Below are positions 35,628 to 44,076 of a stretch of DNA of 64,000 bases, in pieces; position 1 is the first letter of the stretch; each line of letters opens with the position of its first letter. The notes beneath the pieces were generated by a model, which searched no databases, was not told where the DNA came from, and was given only the letters and a program-made list of their open reading frames with translations. The DNA comes from Acholeplasma equirhinis. Its GTDB lineage: Bacteria; Bacillota_I; Bacilli_A; Acholeplasmatales; Acholeplasmataceae. The DNA is taken from positions 806,001 through 870,000 of the forward strand of contig NZ_JAFIDC010000001.1 in assembly GCF_017052655.1 (NCBI RefSeq), given 5' to 3'. The translations under genes and the position numbers were made by a program.

Positions 35628-35660
35628 CGCTTTACCTCTTTACTTTCATTATCTAGTAAT

Positions 35661-35686
35661 ATGATAACACATTTCATGTGTATCAT
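35661..35686. promoter_or_regulatory. Inverted repeat, possible operator of the ABC-mrp operon
   Basis: ACACAT TTC ATGTGT (35667-35681) is a perfect inverted repeat, extended by ATGAT and ATCAT on the outside with one extra base on one side. It lies 34 bases upstream of the ATPase ATG, overlapping a possible -10 (TGTTATCAT on the minus strand). The size and symmetry suit a GntR- or TetR-type repressor site. No regulator gene is adjacent. Confidence 0.5.
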
Positions 35687-35712
35687 AAATGTAACTTATC
35701 CCTTAATGAATG

Positions 35713-35738
35713 AAAAAAGCAGTCCAAAACTGCTTTTT
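35713..35738 (-). terminator. Terminator of thrS
   Basis: AAAGCAGT pairs with ACTGCTTT across a five-base loop and is followed on the minus strand by a T run, 14 bases after the thrS stop. Confidence 0.88.
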
Positions 35739-35751
35739 ACTTAAATAAAGG

Positions 35752-37680
35752 TTAATTTTTTTCTGACGCACGTTGTTTGAAGATTTGGATAAACTCTTCA
35801 ATTGAAACTGTGTGTTGTAAAGTTTGACCATATTCACGATAAGTCACTTTACCTTCTTTAACTTCATTTTCACCGATAACTAGTTGATAAGGCACTTTCA
35901 TTGTTTGAGCTTCTCTAATCTTATAACCTAGTTTTTCGTTTCTGAAGTCTGATTCAACACGGATGCCTAGTTTTGCAAATTTTTCATGTAATGATTTGAC
36001 ATAGTCACCATGTGCATCTACAGATACTGGGATTAACATCATTTGAACTGGTGCTAACCATAATGGGAAGGCACCTTTATATTCTTCAATTAAGTATGCA
36101 ACAAATCTTTCCATTGTTGATACAACACCACGGTGAATAACAACTGGACGTTTATCATTCTTACCATCTTCACCAACATAAGTTAAGTCAAAACGTTGTG
36201 GTAATAAGAAATCAAGTTGAACAGTTGAAAGTGTTTCTTCCATTCCTAAAGCGGTTTTAACTTGAATATCAAGTTTTGGACCATAAAAGGCTGCTTCACC
36301 AATTGCTTCTTTATATGGCATACCTAAATCATCCATAACTTGTTTAAGTTTTGCCTCAGCATTTTGCCACATTTCATCATCATCAAAGTATTTTTCAGTG
36401 TTTTCTGGATCGCGATATGATAGACGGAATGAGAAATCTTTAATCTTGAAATCTTTATAAACTTCAATGATTAAATTCACAACTCTTTTAAATTCTTCTT
36501 CAATTTGGTCAGGACGTACAAAGATATGTGCATCATTTAAAGTCATTTCGCGGACACGTTGTAACCCTGATAAAGCACCACTCTTTTCATATCTGTGCAT
36601 CATACCAAGTTCAGCAATACGAATTGGAAGTTCACGATAGGAATGTAAATCCTTTTTATAAATCATCATATGGTGTGGACAGTTCATTGGTCTTAGAACT
36701 AACATTTCACCATCACCTAAATCTATTGGGGGATACATGTTTTCATGATAATGATCCCAGTGTCCTGAACGTTTATAGAATTCAACGTTTGCCATAATAG
36801 GTGTATAAACATGTAAATAACCTAATTCGATTTCTTTATCAACGATATAACGTTCGATTAAACGACGAACAGTTGCACCTTTTGGTAACCAGAAAGGAAG
36901 ACCTGAACCAACATCATTGTTCACCATAAACAGATCTAATTCTTTACCAAGTTTACGATGGTCTCTAGCTTTTCTTTCTTCTAAGATTTCTAAGTGTTTA
37001 GCAAGCTCTTCTGGTGTGAAGAATGCAGTACCGTAAATACGAGTTAATTGTTTATTCTTAACATCACCTCTCCAGTATGCACCAGCTAAACTTAATAATT
37101 TAAAGTTTTTGATATAACTTGTTGAAGGTACATGTCCACCACGACAAAGATCAGTAAAATCACCTTGAGAGTAAACTGTTAAACCATCAGCTTTAAATTG
37201 TTCAATTAATTCTAATTTATATGCGTCATTCTTGAATAGTTCTTGTGCTTCTTCGAATGAAACCTCTTTTCTTTCAATCTTAAAGTCAGCCTTTGCAAGT
37301 TCTGCCATCACTTTTTCAAGTTCTGGTAATTTTGCATCACTAAAGATGTCATCACCAAAGTCAACATCATAGTAGAAACCTTCTTCAATTGCAGGACCTA
37401 CACCAAACTTAGCATTTGGATATAATCTCTTGATTGCTTGAGCCATTAAGTGTGCAGCACTATGGTTTAATACATCAAGTGATTCTTTATCTTTTGCTGT
37501 AAGTAAAATTAAAGAACCGTCTTCTAAAAGACCTCTGTTCGATTCGATTAAATGTCCATTAAATTTTGCTGCAACAACTTTCTTTGCTAAAGAAATAGAA
37601 ATGGATTCAGCAATTTGTAAAGGACTAATACCTTTATTAAATTCTTTGATACTTCCATCTGGGAAAGTAATTTTTATCAT
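35752..37680 (-). CDS. thrS: Threonyl-tRNA synthetase
   Basis: ThrRS charges tRNA-Thr in the cytosol. The 642-residue protein has a TGS domain (residues 1-60), an editing domain with [10 protein letters not shown], a class II catalytic core with [19 protein letters not shown] (motif 2) and zinc ligands ([12 protein letters not shown]), and a C-terminal anticodon-binding domain (from about residue 535). It is controlled by a T-box leader with a clear antiterminator and terminator just upstream. Confidence 0.97.
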   Translation of the reverse strand: MIKITFPDGSIKEFNKGISPLQIAESISISLAKKVVAAKFNGHLIESNRGLLEDGSLILLTAKDKESLDVLNHSAAHLMAQAIKRLYPNAKFGVGPAIEEGFYYDVDFGDDIFSDAKLPELEKVMAELAKADFKIERKEVSFEEAQELFKNDAYKLELIEQFKADGLTVYSQGDFTDLCRGGHVPSTSYIKNFKLLSLAGAYWRGDVKNKQLTRIYGTAFFTPEELAKHLEILEERKARDHRKLGKELDLFMVNNDVGSGLPFWLPKGATVRRLIERYIVDKEIELGYLHVYTPIMANVEFYKRSGHWDHYHENMYPPIDLGDGEMLVLRPMNCPHHMMIYKKDLHSYRELPIRIAELGMMHRYEKSGALSGLQRVREMTLNDAHIFVRPDQIEEEFKRVVNLIIEVYKDFKIKDFSFRLSYRDPENTEKYFDDDEMWQNAEAKLKQVMDDLGMPYKEAIGEAAFYGPKLDIQVKTALGMEETLSTVQLDFLLPQRFDLTYVGEDGKNDKRPVVIHRGVVSTMERFVAYLIEEYKGAFPLWLAPVQMMLIPVSVDAHGDYVKSLHEKFAKLGIRVESDFRNEKLGYKIREAQTMKVPYQLVIGENEVKEGKVTYREYGQTLQHTVSIEEFIQIFKQRASEKN

Positions 37681-37697
37681 GATTAACCTCCTAAAAA

Positions 37698-37917
37698 ATA
37701 AAAATCCTTACATATCAAAAATATGTAAGGACGAAATAAACTATTCCGCGGTACCACCTTAGTTCCAGTTACCTGGCACTCAATTATATCTTTAACGCAG
37801 ATTTACGGACTTATTGGGTTAAGTCAGCTCCGAGGTGGTAACTTAATTCTTTTTTGTAGGCTTTCACCGTTCCTACATCGCTAGGTGCGAATTAAATCGT
37901 GTCCTCTTCAACGCTAC
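37698..37917 (-). promoter_or_regulatory. T-box riboswitch (threonine) of thrS
   Basis: On the minus strand the roughly 220-base leader holds the conserved T-box AAGGTGGTACCGCG (37747-37760), a stem I region, and a terminator hairpin TCCTTACATAT/ATATGTAAGGA (37705-37731) followed by a T-rich run. An ACC codon (about 37837-37839), a Thr specifier, lies in the expected 3' side of the stem I internal loop. Uncharged tRNA-Thr would stabilise the antiterminator and allow thrS expression. The exact specifier placement was not folded. Confidence 0.92.
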
Positions 37918-37923
37918 TTTAAT

Positions 37924-37951
37924 ATTTTACTCGTTTTTCTATAGAAATCAA
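37924..37951 (-). promoter_or_regulatory. Promoter of the T-box/thrS unit
   Basis: TTGATT (37946-37951), a 16-base spacer and TAAAAT (37924-37929) on the minus strand would start transcription right before the T-box stem I. The -35 overlaps the last codons of dnaI. Confidence 0.65.
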
Positions 37952-38748
37952 TCATTTTTGAACCTTTTGTCAAATTTAAGTGTTTTTGTTAAAGTTTGAA
38001 TTCTCTTAATAATTCTTGCACTTTGAATCGTCATATCTTCATTATTGAGTTGCATCATTTGTGCAAGTTGTTTTAAGTCATAATTTGATGAAACAAAAAC
38101 AGTTAATTCAGCACTTAATCTGTAATGAAGTACAGGTAATAAAACTTCATCTCTAAACCATTGCGTGATATTTTCTCCACCTAAATCATCTAGAATTAAA
38201 ACATCACAACGCTTAAGTAAATTTAACTTCTTTTCTAAATCTGGTGTACCCATAGATGCTTTAAGACTTCTTGTTAAATCCGGTACAAACGTATATACAA
38301 CATTTACAAATCTTTTGGTTAATTCTTTAGCAAGCCCTTGTAAAAAGTAACTTTTACCAGTGCCATAAGGGCCATATAAATATAAACCTCTTTGAAATTT
38401 TTTAGGTTCTTTTAAAAATTCATCCACAAATTTCATTGCTTTTTCATGTTGTTCATCATCAACAATAAAATCATTTAAATTTGCATCTGCAATATAGGTA
38501 TCTGATTCAAAGACTTCTAAGTTTGCTTTAAGTTTGTTTGTTACTTCTTCATTAAGTTTTTCTTTTGTTGGAACATATGCAATATGTAAATAAGGTTTTA
38601 AAACTAGTTTTGGAATAAAACCTTTTAAGGTATTGTTTTGTTTTTGTAAGATATATTGATACGCAATTAAAAGATCAGACTCATTTAAATTTAAGTCTTT
38701 AGTTTCGGGGTCGCTTTGAACGATTAATTTAACTTCAGTTAAGTCCAT
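37948..38748 (-). CDS. dnaI: Primosomal protein DnaI (helicase loader)
   Basis: DnaI loads the replicative helicase onto DNA. The 266-residue AAA+ protein has a helical N-terminal domain and a DnaC/IstB-type ATPase with GPYGTGKSYFLQG (Walker A, about residue 124), LILDDLGGEN (Walker B) and the arginine-rich end. It lies one base after the dnaB gene, the usual Firmicute dnaB-dnaI pair, and upstream of thrS as in Bacillus. Confidence 0.92.
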   Translation of the reverse strand: MDLTEVKLIVQSDPETKDLNLNESDLLIAYQYILQKQNNTLKGFIPKLVLKPYLHIAYVPTKEKLNEEVTNKLKANLEVFESDTYIADANLNDFIVDDEQHEKAMKFVDEFLKEPKKFQRGLYLYGPYGTGKSYFLQGLAKELTKRFVNVVYTFVPDLTRSLKASMGTPDLEKKLNLLKRCDVLILDDLGGENITQWFRDEVLLPVLHYRLSAELTVFVSSNYDLKQLAQMMQLNNEDMTIQSARIIKRIQTLTKTLKFDKRFKND

Positions 38749-38749
38749 A

Positions 38750-39940
38750 TTAAAGCTCCTCTTCTAAATTGTCTAACTCTCTTAAGTATGCCTCTACCCA
38801 TTCAGGGTTATTGTTTTGTTTCTTACCATTATATGGTTTACCGGTTGCTTGTTCATTATTTAATATTTCATTATATGCATCTTCAGTTGTTTTAATACCT
38901 TTGGTCATCCATGTTTCTAAGACTTTTTCAAGATAATTAATATGTGGTAAATCACCATTCTTACGTTTTAAGATATGTAAAAGTAAGGCGTTAATGACCC
39001 CAATTTCAACCTGCTTTCTTTCCATTAACTGCATCACAGTATCAGTTGCCATTAATTGGTAATCATTCTTAACATAGTTTTCGATGATTCTAACAGGTGA
39101 AACAGTTTTAAGATAATGAATTTGATTGCCATTTCCGTTAATCTCTTGTTTTGTTGCAACAACTGGAATATCTTTTTTCTTATTGGAATAGAATAGTTGC
39201 GCATTAAATGAGAGTCGTCCTAAATCAATTAAACCATCTTTTTCAGCTGTCTGTGTATAAACTTCAACCATATCATCAATAGATAACTGATAAACAAAGA
39301 CAAGTTTTTGAACTGTTTCTTGTGTCTTGTTCGATGTTAAAATTGGTTTCTTTAAGCGTTCTGGAAGTTTAGATACAAAGGTATCATAGTTGATTTGTTC
39401 TGCAATTTTCACACCAACATTGTTACGTTTACCAAGATACATTGAAGTATCTTCATAATCATTACTTGCAACAAAATTAAATACATCATCAAAGTTTTTA
39501 GTAATTTCTTCGAAATTATCTAAACTCATTTTTTCTACTTTAAAGATAGCTTGCAGTTGGTCAAAGACTTTATTACCAAGTTCAGTTGCTAGAAATTGTC
39601 CTAAGACTGTATCTTTGAAAAAACCTCTAGGGGAAAGTGGAGTTTTCAATTGATAGACAAAGTGTTCTTGATCTTGATAAGTTGAAAGTAAATTCAGTGC
39701 TTCAAGACGATCTTTTGCATCTTTTAATTTATCGTATTTTTCATTTAATAAATCCGATAAAAACTGATGTGTGAAGACTTCACTACGATAATTCTTTTGG
39801 TTTAAAAGATGATAAAAAGTATGATATAGCGAAAATGCTAATGTACCCATTAATGGTTGATATAACAATCCTAAAACCTTCCATTCATCAGAAGATAATG
39901 CGGATTGTGACATAATTGTAAATGTTTGTCTTGCTTTCAT
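38750..39940 (-). CDS. dnaB: Replication initiation protein DnaB/DnaD family
   Basis: This is the Firmicute-type DnaB (not the helicase), which helps load the helicase at origins. The 396-residue protein starts with a winged-helix-like region (LSSDEWKVLGLLYQPLMGTLAFSLYHTF) and has a DnaD-like C-terminal domain (about residues 285-360: VISPVRI…MERKQVEIGVINALLLHILKRKNGDLPHINYLEKVLETW). It sits between mutM-coaE and dnaI. Identification rests on the fold pattern plus synteny. Confidence 0.87.
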   Translation of the reverse strand: MKARQTFTIMSQSALSSDEWKVLGLLYQPLMGTLAFSLYHTFYHLLNQKNYRSEVFTHQFLSDLLNEKYDKLKDAKDRLEALNLLSTYQDQEHFVYQLKTPLSPRGFFKDTVLGQFLATELGNKVFDQLQAIFKVEKMSLDNFEEITKNFDDVFNFVASNDYEDTSMYLGKRNNVGVKIAEQINYDTFVSKLPERLKKPILTSNKTQETVQKLVFVYQLSIDDMVEVYTQTAEKDGLIDLGRLSFNAQLFYSNKKKDIPVVATKQEINGNGNQIHYLKTVSPVRIIENYVKNDYQLMATDTVMQLMERKQVEIGVINALLLHILKRKNGDLPHINYLEKVLETWMTKGIKTTEDAYNEILNNEQATGKPYNGKKQNNNPEWVEAYLRELDNLEEEL

Positions 39941-39953
39941 ACTTTTCCCCTTT

Positions 39954-41318
39954 TTAAAAATTCATTAGACAATCGTCAATTTGTTGATAGAGTGATTTTA
40001 ATGTGCCATTATTCTTAATGACATAATCGGAAAGTTTTTCTTTTTTAGTTAAACTTATTTGAGATTTGATGGAAATTATTGCATCTTCTTCTGATACATG
40101 ATCTCTTGCCATAAGTCTTTCAATTTGTAGCTTTTTGGTTGTTGTAACCATAAATGAAACATCATATCCTTGATAACCCGTTTCAAATAAGAGTGGAATA
40201 TCTAGGAAGATAAGATGATCAAAGTTTTCTTTTTTAAATGTTTCAATCATCTCAAACACTTTTGGATGAATCATTTTTTCTAACATTTTACGTTTTGATT
40301 TATTTTCAAATATTAGATTTCTTAAAAGAGCCTTATTTAGTGTACCATCTTCATTCAAAGTATTAAACTTTTTACCAACCATTTTTGAAAATTTCGGATC
40401 TTGATAGAGTGTTTTAACTGTTTGATCACTATCAAAGACTTTAAATCCTTTTTTAAGTAAGTATTTAGTAGCTTCACTCTTACCAGTTGCAATACCACCA
40501 GTAATTGCGATCACTTTAGATTTTTGACATGTAGGGCAATAATATGTACCTCTACCTTTTAACATAACCTTTTCAATCGGTGTACCACATCTTTGACAAG
40601 GTTCACCTTTTTTTCCATGCACCATAAGATGTTCTTGGAAACTACCTTTATGACCTAAAGTCTCAAAGGTATCAATTGTTGACCCACCAAGTAAGACCGC
40701 TTGATCCATGACTTCTTTTGTTATCTTTAGAATCTCATCGATTTCTCTCTGGTCAAGAAGGAATCCTCTCTTGGATGGATGAATTTTTGCACGATATAAT
40801 ATTTCATTGGCATAGATATTACCAATACCACCAATAATTTGTTGATCAAGTAGTATTTCTTTAATTGTTTTTTGACTCTTTTGAATACTTGTAACAATAT
40901 CATTTAATTCTAATTGATTTGGATCTTTAGCGAGTTTTTTATGTCTGAAGAAACTTTCTTCTTCATTTATATCAATCAATTCGAATCGACCAAACTTTCT
41001 GGTGTCATGATAGGAAAGTACTGTGCCATCTGTAAAATAGAATTCAACATGTGTATGTTTTGGATTTCTTGCCTCATTCAGCATGTACTTTCCTTCCATA
41101 CGGAGGTGTGAAATGAGTTTATATTGATCTAAATTAAAGATTAAGTATTTTGCACGACGAGAGATTGAATGAATGGTTTGATTTTGTAGTTTTTCTTCAA
41201 ACGCAAAATCATTAGAGACAATTGGGCGATAGTAAACGACCACTTTATCAATGGTCTTTTTACCGACTTTCTCTTCTAATATTTTTCGGTTTGTTTCAAC
41301 CTCAGGTAACTCTGGCAT
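39954..41318 (-). CDS. mutM-coaE: Fused formamidopyrimidine-DNA glycosylase and dephospho-CoA kinase
   Basis: One 454-residue frame joins two enzymes. Residues 1 to about 268 are MutM/Fpg, which excises oxidised purines: catalytic Pro2-Glu3 (MPELPEVE), GGIGNIYANEIL, and a complete C-terminal zinc finger CQRC…GRGTYYCPTC. Directly after it, residues 270-454 are CoaE, which phosphorylates dephospho-CoA: ITGGIATGKSEAT (P-loop), DSDQTV, and FLDIPLLFETG. There is no linker beyond two or three residues. The start ATG 41318 has AGGGGGA upstream and leaves Pro2 at the N-terminus after Met removal. The genes are neighbours in Bacillus (polA-mutM-…-coaE), which suggests fusion by loss of the boundary. 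Confidence 0.93.
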   Translation of the reverse strand: MPELPEVETNRKILEEKVGKKTIDKVVVYYRPIVSNDFAFEEKLQNQTIHSISRRAKYLIFNLDQYKLISHLRMEGKYMLNEARNPKHTHVEFYFTDGTVLSYHDTRKFGRFELIDINEEESFFRHKKLAKDPNQLELNDIVTSIQKSQKTIKEILLDQQIIGGIGNIYANEILYRAKIHPSKRGFLLDQREIDEILKITKEVMDQAVLLGGSTIDTFETLGHKGSFQEHLMVHGKKGEPCQRCGTPIEKVMLKGRGTYYCPTCQKSKVIAITGGIATGKSEATKYLLKKGFKVFDSDQTVKTLYQDPKFSKMVGKKFNTLNEDGTLNKALLRNLIFENKSKRKMLEKMIHPKVFEMIETFKKENFDHLIFLDIPLLFETGYQGYDVSFMVTTTKKLQIERLMARDHVSEEDAIISIKSQISLTKKEKLSDYVIKNNGTLKSLYQQIDDCLMNF

Positions 41319-41326
41319 AAATCCCC

Positions 41327-43966
41327 CTACTTCAATTCGTACCAAGTTTTACCAGTATCACATGAAGTTGATAATTCCACGTTAAGTGGGAATGCTGTCT
41401 TCATGATTTCTGGTACCTTTTTTTCCATTTCTTCTAATTCTTCTGGAACAACATCAAGAATCAATTCATCGTGTACTTGAAGAATTAATTTTGATTTTTT
41501 CTTATTTTTAACTAGATATTCGTGAAGTTTTATCATGGCAACTTTAATAATATCCGCAGCAGAACCTTGGATTGGTGCATTTAAACTTGTTCGCTTACCG
41601 AACTCACGCACTGCATAGACTTTACTTTCAAGTTCTGGAATATAACGACGACGTTTCATAATCGTTTCTACATATCCGTGTGATTTCGCAAATTCTACGA
41701 TATCTTTCATATACTTTTTAATTTCAGGATATACTTCTAAATATTTTTCAATAAATTTTTCTGCTTCACTCACTGTGACATTAATATCTTGAGATAAACT
41801 CCAAGAACCAATTCCGTAAATAATACCGAAGTTTACAGCTTTTGCACGACGACGTTGTTCACTATCGACTGTTTCAACATGGAATACTTTTTGAGCAGTT
41901 GATGTGTGAATATCAAGTCCTGTTTCAAATGCATGCTTTAATTCCTTAACATCAGCCATATCTGCAAGGACACGCAGTTCAATTTGAGAATAGTCCGCAC
42001 CAACTAAGTAATTTTTATCACTTGGTACAAACAGTTTTCTAATTTGACGTCCTTCTTCTGTACGAATTGGGATGTTTTGAAGATTTGGCTCAAGAGATGA
42101 TAATCTTCCAGTTAAAGTTAAAGCTTGATTAAAGATTGTATGTACTTTTCCGTCTGGGAAAATTGAATCTTTAATACCAATTAAATATGTTGAATAAAGT
42201 TTTGTTAATTGTCTATATTGTAGAACTTTATCGACAACAGGATGTTTATCTGCAAGATCATTTAAAACCTCTGCATCGGTTGAATAACCTGTTTTTGTCT
42301 TCTTACCATTTGGTAGTCCAAGTGTTTCAAATAAGACATCACCTAATTGTTTTGGTGAATCCACATTAAAATCAACACCTGCAAGTTCAATAATCTCACG
42401 TCTTAAATTATCAATTCGCTCTTCTAAGTTCTTCGTTTGCGTTTTAAGCTCATTTTGATCGACATAGACACCTTGGAACTCCATATCTGCAATGACATCA
42501 GATAATGGAATTTCAACCTCATTTAAAAGATGTAATTGCTCACGCTCTTTAATCGTCACAAGTGTCTTATCTTTTAATTCATAAATAATTGATGCTTTTT
42601 TAGCAATATGACTTTGATAAAGTGCTTTATCTTCAGGTAACCCTTTTTTCGCACCCTTACCATAGATTTCTTCATCATATGATAAATGGTTGATTTCAAA
42701 ACTTTGTGCAATTGCAGTAAAGTCTTCTTTACCAATTGAAGATTTAATAATATATGCAGCTAGTAATAAATCATATGTGACAGCATTAAGTTCAAGACCT
42801 TGCCACATTAAAAATACCTTTTGTGCTTTATAGTCATAAGCATATTTTTCAAATTGAGAATTTTTCAAATAGTCTTTTAATGCATCACTTTGTAAAAGTG
42901 TTTCTTTTGAAACATAATAATGGTCCTTACCATTAGAAATTCCAATACCCCAAAGTTCAGCTTTATGATAATTAAATTCTGAGAATTCAAAATGTATGGC
43001 TAGGTTTTCTTTTAAAATTAATTTTAAATCAGATTCTTCAGTTAATTCTTTAAAGTTAAATTCACTTGATTGATCAACAGTAAAGAGTGTATCTTTCTTT
43101 CTAAATCCAATAACCAGTTGTTTAAGTTCCAGACGTTTATAAAAGTTAACTAGGCTTTCTTCATCGACGGGTTGAATCTCAATATCTTCAACTACAAATG
43201 GTAGTGGTGTTTTACAGTCAATTGTTGAAAGTTCTTTTGAGAATAAAGCTTGTTCATGATAGGTTCGAATGTTTTCTCCAAGTTTACCCTTGATTTCATC
43301 TTTTTTAGCAATCATGTTTTCAAGTGTGCCATATGTTTGTAAAAGTGAAACAGCCGTCTTTTCTCCAACACCAGGTACACCAGGAATATTATCTGATGCA
43401 TCACCCATTAATGCTTTTAAATCTACAAACTGTTCATGGGTTAAACCATAACGTTCAAAGAGTGCAGCAGGTGTATAGTGATCAACAACTTTCATACCAC
43501 TTTTTAGCATATGTACTGTGATTTTATCACTCACAAGTTGTAAAAGGTCTCTATCAGATGAATAGACATCAACTAAATAACCTTTAGATTCTGCTTCTTT
43601 AGCTAAAGTACCAATGATATCATCTGCTTCATATCCTTCATAACTAAACTCTTTAATCCCTAAATATTTAATCAGTTCATGAATGAGTGGAATTTGTTGA
43701 ACAAGTTCCTCAGGCATCTCTTTTCTACCTGCTTTATAGTTCTCATAAGCTAAGTGTCTTTTGGTTGGTTTTCCAGTGTCAAAAGCAATTAACATGTGGC
43801 TATCTGCAAGTTCAATTATTTTATCCAGCATATTACTAAATGCAAAAACTGCATTCGTATAAATGCCTGTTGATGTTTGAAGTATCTTAGCCCCCGGATA
43901 TGCTGTTGCATAATATGCTCTAAATAGAAGTGAGTTTCCATCTACTAAAGTTAATCTTTTCATCAT
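41327..43966 (-). CDS. polA: DNA polymerase I
   Basis: Pol I fills gaps and removes RNA primers. The 5'-3' exonuclease occupies about residues 1-290 (DGNSLLFRAYYA, YEADDIIGTLA, GDASDNIPGVPGVGEKTA). The middle 3'-5' exonuclease domain is vestigial: the DxE metal ligands are replaced (LAIHFEFSE). The polymerase has motif A DYSQIELRVLA, motif B RRRAKAVNFGIIYG and motif C QVHDELILD. At about 879 residues it has the Bacillus/Thermus size. The start is ATG 43966 or the adjacent ATG 43963; AAGGGTGG precedes both. DnaA-box-like sites and an extended -10 lie upstream. Confidence 0.95.
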   Translation of the reverse strand: MMKRLTLVDGNSLLFRAYYATAYPGAKILQTSTGIYTNAVFAFSNMLDKIIELADSHMLIAFDTGKPTKRHLAYENYKAGRKEMPEELVQQIPLIHELIKYLGIKEFSYEGYEADDIIGTLAKEAESKGYLVDVYSSDRDLLQLVSDKITVHMLKSGMKVVDHYTPAALFERYGLTHEQFVDLKALMGDASDNIPGVPGVGEKTAVSLLQTYGTLENMIAKKDEIKGKLGENIRTYHEQALFSKELSTIDCKTPLPFVVEDIEIQPVDEESLVNFYKRLELKQLVIGFRKKDTLFTVDQSSEFNFKELTEESDLKLILKENLAIHFEFSEFNYHKAELWGIGISNGKDHYYVSKETLLQSDALKDYLKNSQFEKYAYDYKAQKVFLMWQGLELNAVTYDLLLAAYIIKSSIGKEDFTAIAQSFEINHLSYDEEIYGKGAKKGLPEDKALYQSHIAKKASIIYELKDKTLVTIKEREQLHLLNEVEIPLSDVIADMEFQGVYVDQNELKTQTKNLEERIDNLRREIIELAGVDFNVDSPKQLGDVLFETLGLPNGKKTKTGYSTDAEVLNDLADKHPVVDKVLQYRQLTKLYSTYLIGIKDSIFPDGKVHTIFNQALTLTGRLSSLEPNLQNIPIRTEEGRQIRKLFVPSDKNYLVGADYSQIELRVLADMADVKELKHAFETGLDIHTSTAQKVFHVETVDSEQRRRAKAVNFGIIYGIGSWSLSQDINVTVSEAEKFIEKYLEVYPEIKKYMKDIVEFAKSHGYVETIMKRRRYIPELESKVYAVREFGKRTSLNAPIQGSAADIIKVAMIKLHEYLVKNKKKSKLILQVHDELILDVVPEELEEMEKKVPEIMKTAFPLNVELSTSCDTGKTWYELK

Positions 43967-43984
43967 TTCCACCCTTCTTTAGTA

Positions 43985-43993
43985 AGTATTTTA
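43985..43993 (-). promoter_or_regulatory. -10 element of polA
   Basis: TGTTAAAAT (TG plus TAAAAT at 43988-43993, minus strand) lies about 20 bases upstream of the polA start. No good -35 is visible. Confidence 0.45.
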
Positions 43994-44012
43994 ACATACT
44001 AAAATTATAAAT

Positions 44013-44035
44013 TTTTCCACAATATTTGTGGATAA
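44013..44035. promoter_or_regulatory. Two convergent DnaA-box-like sites upstream of polA
   Basis: TTATCCACA, the consensus DnaA box, lies on the minus strand at 44027-44035. TTTTCCACA, a one-base variant, lies on the plus strand at 44013-44021. Together they make a near-symmetric element (CCACAA-tat-TTGTGG) just upstream of the polA -10. Whether DnaA binds is not known. Confidence 0.45.
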
Positions 44036-44040
44036 AATGA

Positions 44041-44069
44041 AAGGTAATTCCATTGCTGAAACTACCCTT
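44041..44069 (-). terminator. Possible terminator of ffh
   Basis: On the minus strand AAGGGTAGTTTC pairs imperfectly with GGAATTACCTT (one bulge, G-U pairs), followed by a weak CATTTTAT tail. It is a plausible but weak terminator. Confidence 0.4.
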
Positions 44070-44076
44070 AATTTAA

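Noticed and set aside
37681-37945. The region before thrS considered as a tRNA gene because of paired arms
   Set aside because: It contains the T-box core sequence, an antiterminator/terminator pair and no tRNA cloverleaf.
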